DNA from: Chrysomallon squamiferum | Lineage: Eukaryota > Mollusca > Gastropoda > Neomphalida > Peltospiridae | Length of the DNA stretch: 64,000 nucleotides | Direction: 5' to 3' | NCBI GenBank assembly: GCA_012295275.1 | Contig: CM022678.1 | Span: 14,084,759 to 14,148,758, forward strand | Shown: piece by piece, positions 25,376 to 40,058 of the stretch | Layout of the letters: each line of letters begins with the position of its first letter | Numbering within the stretch: position 1 is the first letter of the stretch | Notes under the pieces: model-generated | What the model was told of the DNA's origin: nothing | Database searches by the model: none | What the model saw: only the letters and a program-made list of their open reading frames with translations | Translations under genes and position numbers: made by a program

Positions 25376-25546
25376 AATACATCATATAGTAAATTTCATT
25401 TGTGCATAAACGACCCTGTTCTGTTTAAATGTTCATTTCTTATTAAAATACACATATAAAATATTCAGTATGTCTGTCTTCTGCACAAATAACATTGGAG
25501 AATACACGGAACAGAGGAACTGTGGAGACACTCAGTGTGTGCATAT

Positions 25547-25553
<7 letters not shown>
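25376..25553 (+). repeat. Long direct duplication, copy 1
   Basis: Nearly identical to 28660-28842 from TCATATAGTAAATTTC through ACTCAGTGTGTGCATATGAG; both copies run on into GT-rich repeat. A few single-base changes and a 2-bp indel separate them. Confidence 0.9.
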
Positions 25554-25596
<43 letters not shown>

Positions 25597-25627
25597 TTGG
25601 GTGTGTGTGTGTGTGTGTGTGTGTGTA
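25549..25627. repeat. (GT)n microsatellite
   Basis: GT array with a short interruption near 25594-25600, lying at the right end of duplication copy 1. Confidence 0.95.
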
Positions 25628-26719
25628 GACCTTCATATTTACACTAATGTCTATTCTACATACGTATGCGTGGGTGTCTGTGTATTAATGCAACAGACAA
25701 ACACAGAGGTTGATCCGAAAGCTAATCAGTGTTCGCTGATGTTCCTCACTGAATGTCATAATTAGAAAGCTGATCACTTTCATACTCTGACATCACACAT
25801 CTGATGTCGACACATTAACAATGTCTGTCTAATCTGGACTCATATGTTTTTGACTGCCTAATGAAAACATCCCAGTATTAGCTAATTCAGATTCACATCT
25901 TTATACAAAAGAAACACGGGTCTTTCTTTCTAGGGGCTTTGCATGGTCTCAGCGATTCTTCCTTAAAGCGATATCCACCTCAATATTTTTATTTTCCATC
26001 CCACTCTGTCTCGCATTATATGGTTTATCAAACGCGCACGCACACCCACACCCACACACAAACATACATACCTACATACCTACATACATATATATATACA
26101 CACACACACACAGACACACACACACACACACACACACAAACATATACATATACACACATAAAAAGCATAAATAGATATACAGACACAGGGGCTCGGGTGT
26201 AAGTGTACTACTCTAGGGTTGTCTTATATCTTAGTGTGTAAAGCAGTGGTTAGGACTGGTCTGAACGGGAAGTTAGCCACTGTGTGTGTCTCGTAACAAT
26301 TTATCTTAACGACTATTTTAATATGGTTTTATCGTGTAAGGTGAACATTTACAAGCTAGTGTGTTACTAATATGACCGTAGGAGTGTTAAAATAAATAAA
26401 TAAATAAATAAAATAAAATAAACCAACCAACCAACCAACAAACAAACAAATATTAAATAAATAAATAAAATTAAATTAAAAAATATTTTTGTGATCGAGT
26501 TCATTTCAGTTCTGCAATAATCAGACTTTACGGTTATAGACTGTTGGAGAATGATTTCATCAACTAGAAATATGTGTTCCAAACATTAAAAAATGTACTA
26601 TCATCTTGTTTACAAAGCTTTAAATAAATTTTAAAAATACATAGTAAATAGATTACAGGTTATAACTGTATTTTTACAACGTAAATATGCAGTTTGACCA
26701 TGTAATCAGATTGAACAAG

Positions 26720-26758
<39 letters not shown>

Positions 26759-27535
26759 TCAGTGATGAAAAACGCTGTTAACATACTCTATCTCGTGTGA
26801 CATACGGCGATATTACTTGGCACCTACTATCAATTATATTTCTTATTACTGAAGAACCAGAAAGCTGAAATGTTTCTCGTTCTTTCCTGGTCTTCACTGT
26901 AATCATTCACTTAAATCACTGCGGGAATTCCAAAACTAACGTCTTTTCAGTTTATTTTTTAGATTGTTTTTTTTTTTTAAATTTTTTTTTTTAAATTTTT
27001 TCTTCTTTTGTTTATTTATGTATTTATTTTATTTTATTTTTTACTGAACGAAAGCTTTAAAAAAAATTTCTTCTTAATACACCTGTAAGGATTCTTTCCT
27101 CATGTCTGGTTTTTCGTTTCTTTGCTGTTATTTGATTAAAATTAAACACACACACACACATACATACACACACACACACAAAATAAAAATAAAAGAACTA
27201 GGCCGAAATGTACTCTTTAAATTAGGATTGGCAAATGTACTTTGTTAGAATGTCCGTTTGCCGTCAATATGTACGTCAATCACATCATAAGTGTGTATTT
27301 GGTGTTGACAGAAATAATGATGTTATTTTTATCACAATCACTAAGAATTACAAGGCAGTTTATATTTATTTCAAGAACTATTACACTTCCAAAAGTATAA
27401 ACAGCGCGAATCACGCGACAAGAGAGCTGAGATTCGTTATTGAGCCTACAATTAAAAGCTTTATGGAGATTACAATAAAACATTGCGAATTGTTTGTAAT
27501 TTTGTAAGTTATTAGGAGACCCACATATTTATATT

Positions 27536-27538
<3 letters not shown>

Positions 27539-27624
<86 letters not shown>
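27539..27624. repeat. (GA)n microsatellite, ~86 bp
   Basis: Perfect GA array in otherwise AT-rich intergenic DNA. Confidence 0.97.
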
Positions 27625-27630
<6 letters not shown>

Positions 27631-28659
27631 TTTGGAATTTAAATCTAAAAACGTCAGATCAATATACTCTTTGGAGTTTTACCTAACGACTCTATATATC
27701 GACAGTGGTGTATGATATAGACAGAGTCTGCCTATCATTGGAGACTTCATGTTTGATTAGCTTATTAGTGTCAGAACTGTAGCCAAATTACATGCTCATC
27801 ACGCCAGCGATGTTGCTTAAATACAGCACAGCGAAACACTCATTTTTCTCTTCCATCTAACCACACACTGTGACATGGCGACATATCCCAAGGGCGAGTC
27901 ACAAGATATAAACAGAAAACTCATACACAGTTAATGTGTTCTGAATTGTGGGTGTATGAATGTGTACGTGTGCACGTGTCTGTGTGTATGCGTGTGCGTT
28001 GTGTTGATATACGTTTGATCGGGAATTTCACTGCGATAAAAAGAAACTTGATACAAAGACTTTTAAAACTAAACTGTCAGATAGAAAGTTGTGTTTTACA
28101 ATATATACAGAGAGATTTCTTATACAGAGACTTTCAGTACACGACAGTGTGACGGTAGTTTACAGTCTTAATCCTGCATTATTTAGACGAGAATAAAATT
28201 TCAATAAAATGAAATAAAATAAAATAAATAATATAAATAAATAAATATAACGGTTGATATAAAAACGACTTTGTAAGTTAAGATCACATTTCCCTCATTA
28301 GGTTGCTTTACTAGCTAAATTATGAAGAATGTAAAATTAATTAACTGTACACGTTTCGCAAAGTTTCAATAATCCACGGGGACAAAACAAGAGGGGAGGA
28401 ATAAATCCTAATAATTTTTTTTTTTTTTTTTTTTTTTTATGCGCTTAATATTTAATATTGAAATAGAAAATTATGTTTAATTTGCTGTTTTGACACATGC
28501 TGGTTCTGATCAAACATACGTTTGTGTGTGCTACTCAGTCTGACGTCATAAACTAGTTTGCTTGGAATGCAATTTACTAGTCATCCAAATAAAAAAAAAT
28601 AATAATAATAATAAAAACCTTTCATAATCCTCAGTTTCAATGTCATAACTTCCTAAAGT

Positions 28660-28842
28660 AAATACGTCATATAGTAAATTTCATTTGTGCATAAACGACC
28701 CTGTTCTGTTTAAATGGTCATTTCTTATTAAAATACATATAAAATATTCAGTATGTCTGTCTTCTGCACAAATAATATTGGAGAATACACGGAACAGAGG
28801 AACTGTGGAGACACTCAGTGTGTGCATATGAGTGTGTCTGTG
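28660..28842 (+). repeat. Long direct duplication, copy 2
   Basis: Second copy of 25376-25553, same orientation, about 3.3 kb downstream. The GT repeat after it is more broken than in copy 1. Confidence 0.9.
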
Positions 28843-29690
28843 TGTGTGTATGTGTTTTGTGTGTGTGTGTGTGTGTTGTGTGTATGTGTGTGGGTGTGAG
28901 TGCGTGTGCGCGCTCCTGTTTATCCGATTCTCCTTCTTGGGTTTTAGTTTGTTAGGAACTGACAGACACTTTGTATATCTTTAGAACCTTCCAAAAAATA
29001 AATAATAAAAAAATAAAATAAAAAATAACAATTATAAATACATAAATAAATAATTAAAAATAAAGGACAAAGATACAAATATCAGAAAAAAACAAAAAAA
29101 ACAGCAACAAGCAAACAGCAAATAATTACAAGAATATAAAGCCCACTTCATAAAATTATAAGGATATATAAATGAATACTTAACAAAGCGGGTATTTAGA
29201 GTGTGTAATAACACATAAATTAAGAAGTGTTTAAATGTGCCCAGGCAAGGCGGCCTGTTGTGACAGACTGACTTACAAATGTCATTAGTTGTATCCTTGC
29301 AATCCGGTCTGGAAAACCCTAATCAACTTACATTGATCCACTGAAAATTACGTTTTTAAACTCCATCTTACTTCCGAAACATTTTCTTTGTAGTCGAGAA
29401 CGTTCAGCAGAACATTTATCATTACATTTTCAAACTACCTTATTTCCGAACTATTATTTTTTTGCTGGTCTGTGTAAACACGTATTTACTGACGTAATGT
29501 CTTCCTGCTCCAACTACTTCACCGGTGCCTTAAGTCACAGTAGAGTGTTCCTGTTTGTCATGTCTTCAACAACAACAACAAATCCCTTCCTGATACTTGG
29601 AAGAGCAGCCGCTTCAGTGGCACCGCAGGTTTTCCCTCTTATGTCGTTATTTTTTTTTAAATGTACTTTTTCTATAAAATAGATGTCAGT

Positions 29691-29793
<103 letters not shown>

Positions 29794-30021
29794 TTATATG
29801 TAGGCTCTACCAAAAAGAAGCACGATTCTAAATAAAAAAACTAAAGAAGCCAAACTGTAAGGTATATGAGCTGTGGAGAATGTTATATGATAACAGTAAA
29901 TTAACTGGTCAAACACTGCAGTTTAGTATTACAGTAGGTTTTATTATGAGCAACAAAAATCGTCAGCGACGATTTCAGTCAGAAGTGAAATCTAAAAGTT
30001 GAAGATATTTATTTTTTAATT

Positions 30022-30024
<3 letters not shown>

Positions 30025-30064
<40 letters not shown>

Positions 30065-30066
30065 TG

Positions 30067-30122
<56 letters not shown>
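30025..30122. repeat. (TTTA)n followed by (TTA)n
   Basis: A tetranucleotide array passes directly into a trinucleotide array. Confidence 0.95.
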
Positions 30123-33100
30123 GTAGTGGGTGATGCCGGTAGTGCTGTCCAGTAACGCACTGTGCCCAATAAAGGGAGGGGTGGAGTCAGTCAGCATTGG
30201 TGATACTACTTCTATCCGTTGCAAAATCTGTCATGTATCGCACTGACCCGTTCGGGTGCTGTTCATTTCCAGTTCTTTTTCTTGGAAGTGTATTGCTTTA
30301 CCTCAAAGATCAAATTAAATATTTGTTCCAGAAATTTTAGAAACCTCGCTATTTATAATATATAAATATTAATGTCCGCCCATTTACTGTGTTTTTACAA
30401 ATCAGCTTCTACATTGTTAATTACGAAAAATACTTAGAAACTGTCTACATGGCAAAATTATAATAACGATTTCTCCTAACCTTCCTTTAATTATTCAGCA
30501 GCATGTTGTATTTCACTCAGAAATACAGAAACCTGCAAGTGAAATAATGGCCTGTTGTTTCTAAAAAAAAAAAAAAAAAAAAAAAACGACAATAGCTACT
30601 TCTGTCTGTAATACAAAACTCGTGAAAAAATACAGCATAATCCAAAAGACTGTACAAAGCATATGAATTAGAGCCTTCTAAGAATAATACAAACAACAAC
30701 AACATATTATAACTGTTTACTTATAACCTAGTGTAGGATCAGTTATAAATTAAACAGGAAAAAAATAATAATCTGTTAAAAATGTGATGCTTTGCAATGA
30801 AAATAAAATTTCATATTGTTCACATTACTGCTTTAAAATGTTTGATATTGTCGTGATTGTACAATAATATGTAAGAACGCCATACGTTTAGTTTGCTTCT
30901 GAAATAAGGGAACAAATTTAATGTGTAAAACGTTTACCAAAGTGTTATGTGAATCTAACAATTAACTCCATTTTAATTATTTTATATTAATAAAAAAAAA
31001 AAAAAAAAAAAAAAAATGTTTTTTTCATTAATCTTAAAATTTCTCTATAACAATAATAATAAACAAAAATTAAATAAATTCGTCAAATCAAATGCTATAT
31101 TAAGAGGAAAACAAGTATATATATATATATATATATATATACCCACACACAAGTCACATGTATATATATATTTGTATGTATGTATGTATGTCCTTCCTTT
31201 AAAACTTCAGCTTATATTAAATTCTATTAAAAAGGACAAGTACACTAAAAGTTATTTGTAAAAATGTTAAACGTTACTCACGGTTCAGCTCGTATTAGAC
31301 ATTGTCGTATGTTCACTTCAGTCCGCCACACACGTGTTTTGATTCATGTCGTTGGTTTAGTACTAGGTTTAGTGCTGTGAGGTATTGATCGCGGCAGAAG
31401 AACTGCGACAAAAAAATAGTTTTCCATGTACTAGTCAGTGAGTTGGTTTTATCATCTTGTACGGCGTGTTCATTGTTTTATCCAACACCAACAAATAAGG
31501 ATTTTCACTTATACACAGACGACGTCACGAACATTTTGTTAGTGCTGGTTTTATTTTTATAGATAGGAATGGTTCCGGGATTGTCAGAGGATTGGCTTTA
31601 ACTTTAGAACAACAAAACAGCAACAAACAGAGCAAATGGAAAACAGAAAATCATCAATTCTTTCACTGTATAAATATGAAATAGGTGAAAAAAAGAAGAA
31701 AAAAAGATGAAGAAATAATAAAAAAAAGAATGTCACAAATTTTTAAATAACAAAATTTTATACACAGATTCTAAATTAATTTTCTATCACGTAGTGAATA
31801 AATACTGATATATCGACATTTTTGAATCAAAGGTAATAAAATATGAAGGAGAAAAAATAGCTGCATCACTCCAGAAGTCATTAATTCTAATTAGCAGATT
31901 TTTGTTGAGAATCTTAACTCTGAAACTGAAAAAATTAACATAGCTTATATCGTTTAAACAATAACAATTTTCACTAAGACATAATGGGACTAGGCTCAAC
32001 CAAATATTATTAGGATTAGTACATGTATACAAACTATCACAGCTTAACAGCTGAATTAAAACCAAGACCGACTCTTTTTTTTTTTGGCCAAATTAACTAC
32101 GCTATGCTGTTAATAATTAAGTAGAAGGGGAAAAACAAGAGCAAAAAAACTCCAACTATATCACGTGATAGCAAATCAGAAAAACTGTTGACTCTTTTTC
32201 CTGTATGTATGTTGATAATGGAAATTACTGGTATTTCACACTAAAATAAAAACTGTTAGACCATGCTCGATTAGACTGAGTCTAGAACCAAGTTATTAAC
32301 AGCATTTATTGTATTAGTTTGTCATGTCACACGTAAAATAACTTTATTCTAACACAGAAATAATTGCTTCTACTTCCGTCTTTGCTTTTTCCCTTCCTTT
32401 CTTTCATTTAATTTTTTTTTATTTTGCTTTTAACAAGTTTCTTTCTTCATTACTTGCACTGTTCTTTCAAATTATTATTATTATTTCTCACTATTTGTAT
32501 GTTTGTCTAAATAAATTAATAAATAAATAAATAGAACATTATTAAATAGACATCAAAAGAATCGAGAAATAACGAAAGTCAATTACCAGTGTTGCTGAGC
32601 TAAAGTTATGGCATCAGTTAATTGTTGACGTCAGCCCATTGTTTTATATTTCGATTAGGTGATACCTGTTCCAAACTTGGTCTTTGGCGATTTCCGAAAG
32701 GAAAACATAATTAGCTTTACGACCTTTCTTCTTCTTTTTATTATTACTTTTTTTTAATTATAAAGTAACGTGCACATTTAATATATATATATATATGTTG
32801 AAGGTGAATATATATGGGTCTATGAATATGGGTCGATTATGGACGATTATGGGTCGATTATGGACGTATATATTACACATAGATGTATGTGGGTGTGTGT
32901 GTGCGCGCGCTATGTATATACAATAATAAACCCGTAAGCTCATCCTTTCTCTAACTTTCTTTCTCTGTGGACATTATTTTAAGGACTAGACAATTGCTAC
33001 TATGTAACGAAGCATACTGATGAGTTAGGTAGCACATAAAACACTTCTCAGTTGCCAATATCCGCTTTTCTACAACAAATAACAGTTATCTGAAAACAGA

Positions 33101-33918
33101 CAGAAACAGTTAATTCAGAATCAGCACTGATGTATGCTGTCACTGGTACTCGTGACAGTTTTCTCACATTCAGTTTTATTTAGCTATAATCACAATTGGA
33201 CATATACAAAACAAAATATATATATATATATATTTTATTAGTCTCTGAATATATCGGAGATTCCAAGTGAATGCTTGTAAAATAATCTGATTCGTTATTC
33301 ATCATTGTAGCCATGTAATCTGATTCGTTTATCAAGATTTATGCTACGTGTTGTATGTGGCGGAAAATACATTTTAAAAAGTGGTAGAGTTATATTCTGA
33401 ATAATATAGCTAACTGTTTTCCTCATATATTGAAAATAGAGATTTTTGTATTAATCACCGTCAGTAGATGTTACAGGTGTTAAACAAATGAATACGAGTT
33501 CAAACCTTCTTGTAGTATGCTCTAAAGTTCAATAATCAACGCTTTGGAATAATGTTATAAATTTTACCGCGAATTTCTGAATGATCATTCAAATAAGGAA
33601 AAGGATTTAATTACTTTGGTTTAAGACCGGAAATTGAAAAAAGTCTCGTTAAAATGAACTGTCATACTACAACTGGATTTAATGAGACTACGATGCAAAC
33701 TGAAGCTGTTCGTGCCAACAATTAGTTCTTGCGCCGGCAATAATTATGAAGAAGCCTATGAAACAACCACTTCTGCAGCAAATCAGCTGCCGCCATTTTG
33801 AAACGGAGTAAGTAGTAGCAGCGGCAAGAAAATGATTTCTAAGAGTTAAGTTACATCAAGGTTAAACGTACATCACATGTTTCCTTCGCTTGTTTATGTT
33901 GTGGTTTTATTTTACAGT

Positions 33919-33919
<1 letters not shown>

Positions 33920-33963
<44 letters not shown>

Positions 33964-33970
33964 GTAGTAT

Positions 33971-34014
<44 letters not shown>

Positions 34015-34018
34015 ATAA
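33920..34018. repeat. (AAT)n followed by (AGT)n
   Basis: Compound trinucleotide microsatellite of about 99 bp. Confidence 0.95.
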
Positions 34019-35610
34019 TCATATAAACTAGTTCTAAGATAGGTCTCAGGAAAGCTTCTAGTGATAATTCTGTCAGGACGTGTACTTTAACGTGCTCCCG
34101 GCTCCTCCCAGTACAACCAACACCCACCAGTGTTTACATCAGTAAATAAGCTTCAGCTTGTAAAATCCTGAACAAGGAAGTTACATATATCTGAAATTCC
34201 ATATTAGAAAACAAATGTAAAAAACGTGGGTGATTTTATTCAGGAAATTAAACTGCCAAGTGCAGTGTATCTAGCACTGGAATATTCATTAAATTATTAA
34301 GTAATTTCCAACTGGAGTTGTTTCTAATTATAATAATCGAACTGACAAAGGGAAAAGAAAAATTAAAATTAAATGCTGTTACGGGTTTCTTTCGTTTTCT
34401 TTATTTTCTGTATGGTAATTAAGAATACACACAACGAATGAGTCATTCTACGAAATCTTCATGTCTTCTTCGCCTCGATTTTGCCCAACATTTTATAAAC
34501 TTATTGGCTTTCTTTCTTCTCGGCTCATTACAGTCGTTCCCTTGTAGAAGAAGCTAGAAAAAAAACCGATGTTTTCGCTTTCCAGTCACACTGATATGCT
34601 GAAGTTCGATGTGAAAACATTTAATTTGCCATTAGTAAATTATACTCTGTATGCGATTGATTAGGCAGGTGTGAATGCGTGTTGTCGAAAACAATTCAAT
34701 TTTTCCATTAACAAATTAAATGTATTTCTTCTTTTTAATTTAGTTCTTCATCATCATTATCATTTTTATCATCATCATCATCATCATTATTATTATTATT
34801 ATCTGGAATAATTAACTCGGACACTGTTTTATTTTGAATTTGATTTTATTATTATTATTTTTTAATTCAAATTTATAAATAATATTGCAAGTCTCTGATG
34901 GCGAACTTTTAGATTAGTAAGTATCATTACTTGCATTCTGTATCCTATTTCTGTTTCCTCATCATTATCAGATTTTTATCATCAAACATTTTTACTTTCA
35001 ATTATTTTATTTTATTTCTTTTTCTTTTTAATATTTACATTTACTTTTTATAATGAAAAACAAAAATGAGAACAAACAAAACGTTTAACAGTCTAAAAAA
35101 TCTTCTTTCTTTTTCAGTCCGCATTTGATTTTAGCAACATCTTTCTCGTTCGATTTTAATTAATGTTCATTAACGGAATATAAAGCCTGGCACTTAGACA
35201 TGAGAAGGAAAATCACTATAATTAAGTTGAGGCCAGTTCAAGGTATAACGATAAGTTAGAGGACAGTACTGGACAATAAGAAGAAACAATAAACAGTTTT
35301 ACTGAAATGTTGAGACCCGCTACTCTCAGATGGCTGTCGGAGAACGGAAACAATTATTAAACAGAAATAGAACTTAATGACACAGCTGTAAAAGTGAAAA
35401 TGTTTGATACTTTTACACTAAGCAGTGAAACTGTAATGACACGAAATGAAGATGGTGACAAGGGGCAACTTTGAACTGTTCGCAGCGGCTTCACCCTCCC
35501 AAATCATCATTATTATTATTCCTGTATAATGATGATGATAATGATATAAGAACAATGACAAGCATGCTATTGTAGATAATAAAAAAGATGATAACGGTAG
35601 TGATAATTAT

Positions 35611-36135
35611 GGTTTATTCCAGAACACGCCAGTTGTTCCATTTCTGGAAGTTTATTGCTCACCCTTACTAATTGGTGTTCCGTCACCTTAGCTGATGTTC
35701 CCGGTACCAGTGACGATTAATCGTACCATTGACGGTTGACTATTGATCAGTGATCAAAGCAATAACAAAGGCAATTAATTACGATCAAACATAACAAACA
35801 TCATGACTGTACAGTATTTATGTAGGTAGTATTTCCTGTCTCCAAATCTGATGTTATAACATTAATTCATACATCTCTTAATTGTTTTTGTTAACTCCAT
35901 AATTGGTAGTATTTCCTGTCTAAAAATGTAACTGAGATATAACATTAATTTCATGTCTCCAAACATTAATTTTCTTGCAATCTCTATTCCGGCTCACCTC
36001 TGTTCTTCTCACATCTCGTTATCCCCGTGCGTCTAAATTGGCGTTAATTACTGACGCCAGTTTTCCCATCTGGAAGCGGATTAGAACACCTCACCGCTTA
36101 CCTAATCTGGAGACTGCCAGTTTTGGAAACATACC
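35611..36135 (-). mobile_element. Family B short TIR element, copy 2 (inverted)
   Basis: Reverse-complement relative of 20374-20971: its right end read backwards gives GGTATGTTTCCAAAACTGG, followed by the same CAGTCTCCAGATTA block; its left end is GGTTTATTCCAG. Flanks are ATAATTAT (35603-35610) and GTAATTAT (36136-36143), an 8-bp duplication with one mismatch. The centre (35710-35970) is AT-rich and unrelated to the MULE-coding centre of copy 1, so the copies share only their ends. Confidence 0.78.
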
Positions 36136-36143
36136 GTAATTAT

Positions 36144-37198
36144 GATGTTGACAATATTGATGATGGTATTGATGTTAAAAGAATAATATTGAAGAACTAC
36201 ATTTTTGAACTGGACAAAGCATAACTTTAAATAAACAATTTTGTGAGAGGCGTTTCCAATCATTGTTTAATGATATATCAACAAATATAAACAACGTGTG
36301 ACATATGATTAAATATGTTATCTTAAAATTCTGTCAAACGCCAAAACAAAATTCTGGAGTTGCCACCTTAAACTTACATTAATTATGAGAAAGTAGTCAG
36401 ATGAAACACTATCACGACAGTGGACCAGTTACAGTTAAACTGTGATTTGTTAAAAGTGGTCAAGAAGAAAGTATCAACAAAATCATCAAACTAAACATGT
36501 AACCCAGTCAGGACTGCGTTCTGTTTAAAGTTTTACAATACAGTTCTTTTAAACTTGTATACAATTTAAATTAACTGAGATGGACATGATAAATAACATA
36601 ATTACATGTAGAGTAAAGATTACAATTAACAAATCAATTTAAGTAGAAGTCCAAAACTCGAAAAAGCAGGCTGTAAATAATCGTAAACAAACACAAAAAT
36701 ACAACTTTTTGTTAAATAATTTTATCACTTATGGCATGAATCGGTATAGAATATTTTGTTAAAGGCCTTGTTTTATTAGAAACAGAACATCGATGTTTAC
36801 GTGTAGATATTTAATTTTATGTTTGTGACAATGGCTTGGCTTTATAACATTCGATACGTTGTCGCTTTTCAGGTCGCGCTGCCATTACAGCGAATTCAAT
36901 AAAACGACACACCTATTGATGCAAACTTCTGCCTTTGACACTAAATCTAAATAAGTGAACTTACTTAGGTAAAACGCACACTAATAATAATCTTCTTCAT
37001 TTAGCTGTTTTATATTGCTCACAAGAAACATGGAGTCATTGTTTATTAGACCTTCAAAACGTGCGATCATTTCATTCTGAACATGCGATAGTCTAATTAC
37101 GTGCAAATTGCCGTCATTGTTTAAGAAGTGGCCGTAGTTGCCAAATGGTGCAGGTTTATACAGAAATTCGGGTTAGTTAAATGCGAGTATTTTTGTAC
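36144..37198. other. AT-rich intergenic sequence, no gene seen
   Basis: No exon-like segment, long array or terminal repeat recognised between family B copy 2 and the hAT element. Confidence 0.5.
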
Positions 37199-37206
37199 AC
37201 ATACAG
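37199..37206 (+). repeat. hAT target-site duplication, left
   Basis: ACATACAG, repeated exactly at 40059-40066. Confidence 0.92.
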
Positions 37207-40058
37207 CAGTGGTTCTCAACCTTTTTCTACTCTCGACATACCTACGAGCGCATGAAACTGTCGCAACACAGTAATAATTTTAAATATTATATGATGAAAT
37301 CGTAAAATAAATTAATAAATACATATATGGACTTGTCTGATACAGTTTATTATGTTAGTATCCCAGAATTGCTACTTACTAGTGTGAAACTTGTGCCTGG
37401 TTTTGTCTTATGACTTCTTGAATATTTGGTCGTATGTGCGATGAGCAAACCCTCATTTCTTCTTCAGTGGAACGTAGTCTTTCTCTCTTCTTATTTTTTA
37501 TATTATTTAAGGTTGAAAAGCCCAATTCACACAAGAAGTAGAGAATTGTAAAAGAACTAACAGGGCTTTTTCAGCTAATGCGGGAAATTCCTTTTGTATT
37601 GAAATCCAAAATGTGTCGATATCTACCTCAGAATGCTTTATTTTAAGACTGCGGTCACTTGAAATGGTAGCCAATTCTTCTTCTTCGCATAATTTAAACC
37701 CAATATTAGAAGGAACATCTACAAAAGGATTACGAACCCAGTCGTACTTTTCAGCGACGGAAAGTAGTGGTCGATGTTTTCTTCGAGCGCTGTCAGATGC
37801 TCAACCACGATAGGGATCATTTCTTTAGTGCAGTTAGTACGCATTGTAGGAAACACATCAAACTCACCCAACTTTGCTCTGTTTTTCCAAATAACAATTT
37901 TCTTTTTAAGGGCAACCAATTTATCTGTCGAAGTTAGAATATTTTCGTTTCGACCTTGCATACTACTGTTCACAATATTAAGTTGACCAAATATTTCCGT
38001 TAAATATTCCATTTTGGCCATCCAAAATTCACATCGAAGATATTTACAAAATCTTTCGTGCTTTTCTTTATCAAAAAATACTATTAATTCCTTCTGTAAT
38101 TCATGAACGCGAGTTAACACTTTACCTTTTGACAGCCATCGAACGTCGGTATGCACGAGTAAGCGAACATGTTGAGAATTGACAATTTCAACTACTTGAT
38201 GTAACACTTGCTTCAAATCTTCTTATGATACTTTTGAAACTAAAACTTCTCTATGTAAAAAGCAATGAGTACGAACAAGATTTGGATTTTCTTTCTGTGC
38301 TAGTGATGCAAAACCTTTAATGCAGCCTACCGTACATGGTGCACCATCAATACAAATACCAACACAAAACTTCCACGTCAAATACATTTTTTTATGATAG
38401 CCGGTTATCATATCAAAAATATCTTGACCTCTAGTAGTTGTTGGCATTTCTTTACAACACAAAAACTGATTGATTATTTCATCGTCGTTAATGAAACGAA
38501 CAAATACAAGCAATTGAGCACTGTTACTGATATCGGTCGATTCATCAACTATTAAAGCAAATTCAGATCCTTCAAGTTTTTTCTGAACATTAGTTTCAAT
38601 GTTTTCAGATAAATCTACAATTCTCCTGTGTATTGTATCATTTGAAAGCGGAATTTTACTAATTTCTTTTTCAGCTGTTTCGCCTAACATGGATTTCACC
38701 ATCTTTTTACAAGCGGGAAGGATAACTGACTCGGCAAGAGTGTGGGATTTGGATTTCATTGTTATTATTTCAGCTACCTCAATTGAAGCGAGTTGAGCCC
38801 GTTCAGACACCGTCATTGTTTTCTGAAAAACATTGCGTTGCTTTGATTGCTGTTGTAACAGTCTTTGAAAATAATTAAGATCTTTATCTTGTAGGTAGGA
38901 ATGTTTAGTCGTGAAATGTCTTTGTAATTTATTTGGTACCATGGATTCATTGGCCATTTTTTCACCACAAACTATACATAATGGACACGGTTGAGCAACA
39001 TCTCCTGACCAAGAAAATCCAAACTTCAAATAATCATCACAATACCGTCTATTATGGTGAACTTATGCCTTTTTTGTGCTGGATTTTGTGGGCTTCATTG
39101 TATGTTCTGTTTCAACCTCACACCCGTCACTAATCCTTATTTTTAACAAATTTATCCATTGTGAAGGGGTATTCATAAGCAATTAACACGCGCGTACTCT
39201 AACCAGTAACAGTAAACAACAGGCAGTGTTAAACTGATCCGTGTGTCAACGGTCAACCTCCTGTGTCAAAACTGGAACATTAAGTAGTGTTCAAATTTTT
39301 TTTTTCACTCAATCACCTTCTGAAATATATGGTAAAAACTAACCTTTATTCTACCAATGCAATAACAAAAACTGAATATCTTTATTTAACTCAAGTATTG
39401 CGAACTAAAAACAATAGCTTGAAAGTACGTGAACAACACTGATTCTGAGCTAAACAAATTGAAAAATATGCAAGCACAGAAAACAGCGTTCAGTTCTAGT
39501 TATGATTAGTCATAAGCTAATTTAGTTTAAATTGATCTGTAATTTTGAGGTCAAAATTAAGTGGACAGTACGATAGAGTTTGATGTAAGTAAATAGTAAA
39601 CACTGTTAAGAACAGATTTGCCGAGACGACAGATTTGCAAAGTCTGCTCTAACTAGCATAATTTCTTAACTAAATACACCTAGTTAGCTACATCTCTTTA
39701 CTAATAAGTGTTTAAGAATGACAGTAATTTAAAACACAGCGAAGTTAATTCGGCAATCGGCATTATGCACGCGCACACACGACCAGTGCGGAACAACACC
39801 ACACACACAACCTATCACACTGACGTCTCATGGGCAACTGATCGACCTTGAGCGAAAGGTGCAAAGATTGGTGGCCGCCACTGATCAGTGGACTTTGAAT
39901 GTGTGCATATTCATTGGAGAAAGGAAGTTCCTTCCTCCAAGGCTTATTAGTAGAACACGAAACCGAGATTTATGCACATTGTCCGTGTTTTCAGGTGTTC
40001 GTCACAAAGTTTCGCGACACACATGACGGAGCCTCGCGACAGCGGTTGAGAATCACTG
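37207..40058 (-). mobile_element. Full-length hAT transposon (2852 bp)
   Basis: The left end starts CAGTGGTTCTCAACC and the reverse complement of the right end starts CAGTGATTCTCAACC, the classic Charlie-like hAT terminus. Perfect 8-bp duplications ACATACAG flank it. Inside, on the minus strand, is one broken transposase gene. The intact duplication and well-preserved coding suggest a fairly recent insertion in spite of the inactivating mutations. Confidence 0.93.
37379..39098 (-). pseudogene. hAT transposase (ZBED5/FAM200/SCAND3-like), inactivated
   Basis: The ancestral frame opens at ATG 39098-39096 with a lysine-rich start, meets a TAA at 39065-39063, then continues YLKFGFSWSGD, a zinc-finger-like CIVCGEKMANESM with KLQRHFTTKH, the catalytic-region block LIVDESTDIS near 38540, and VRTHCFLHRE near 38250. 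A second TAA stands at 38225-38223, and the same frame carries on (VRWLSKGKVLTRVHEL). Near 37755-37765 the frame shifts into YDWVRNPF, then DTFWISIQKEFPALAEKAL. A second shift near 37530-37550 leads to LCELGFSTLNNIKNKKRERL, the hAT C-terminal dimerisation region, ending at TAG 37381-37379. Two stops and two frameshifts make this a pseudogene. Domain order and length fit the SCAND3/FAM200 transposase lineage. Confidence 0.92.

Noticed and set aside
27235-27507. 90-codon plus-strand frame
   Set aside because: AT-rich, no recognisable domain, overlapped by an equally long minus-strand frame; no splice or start support.
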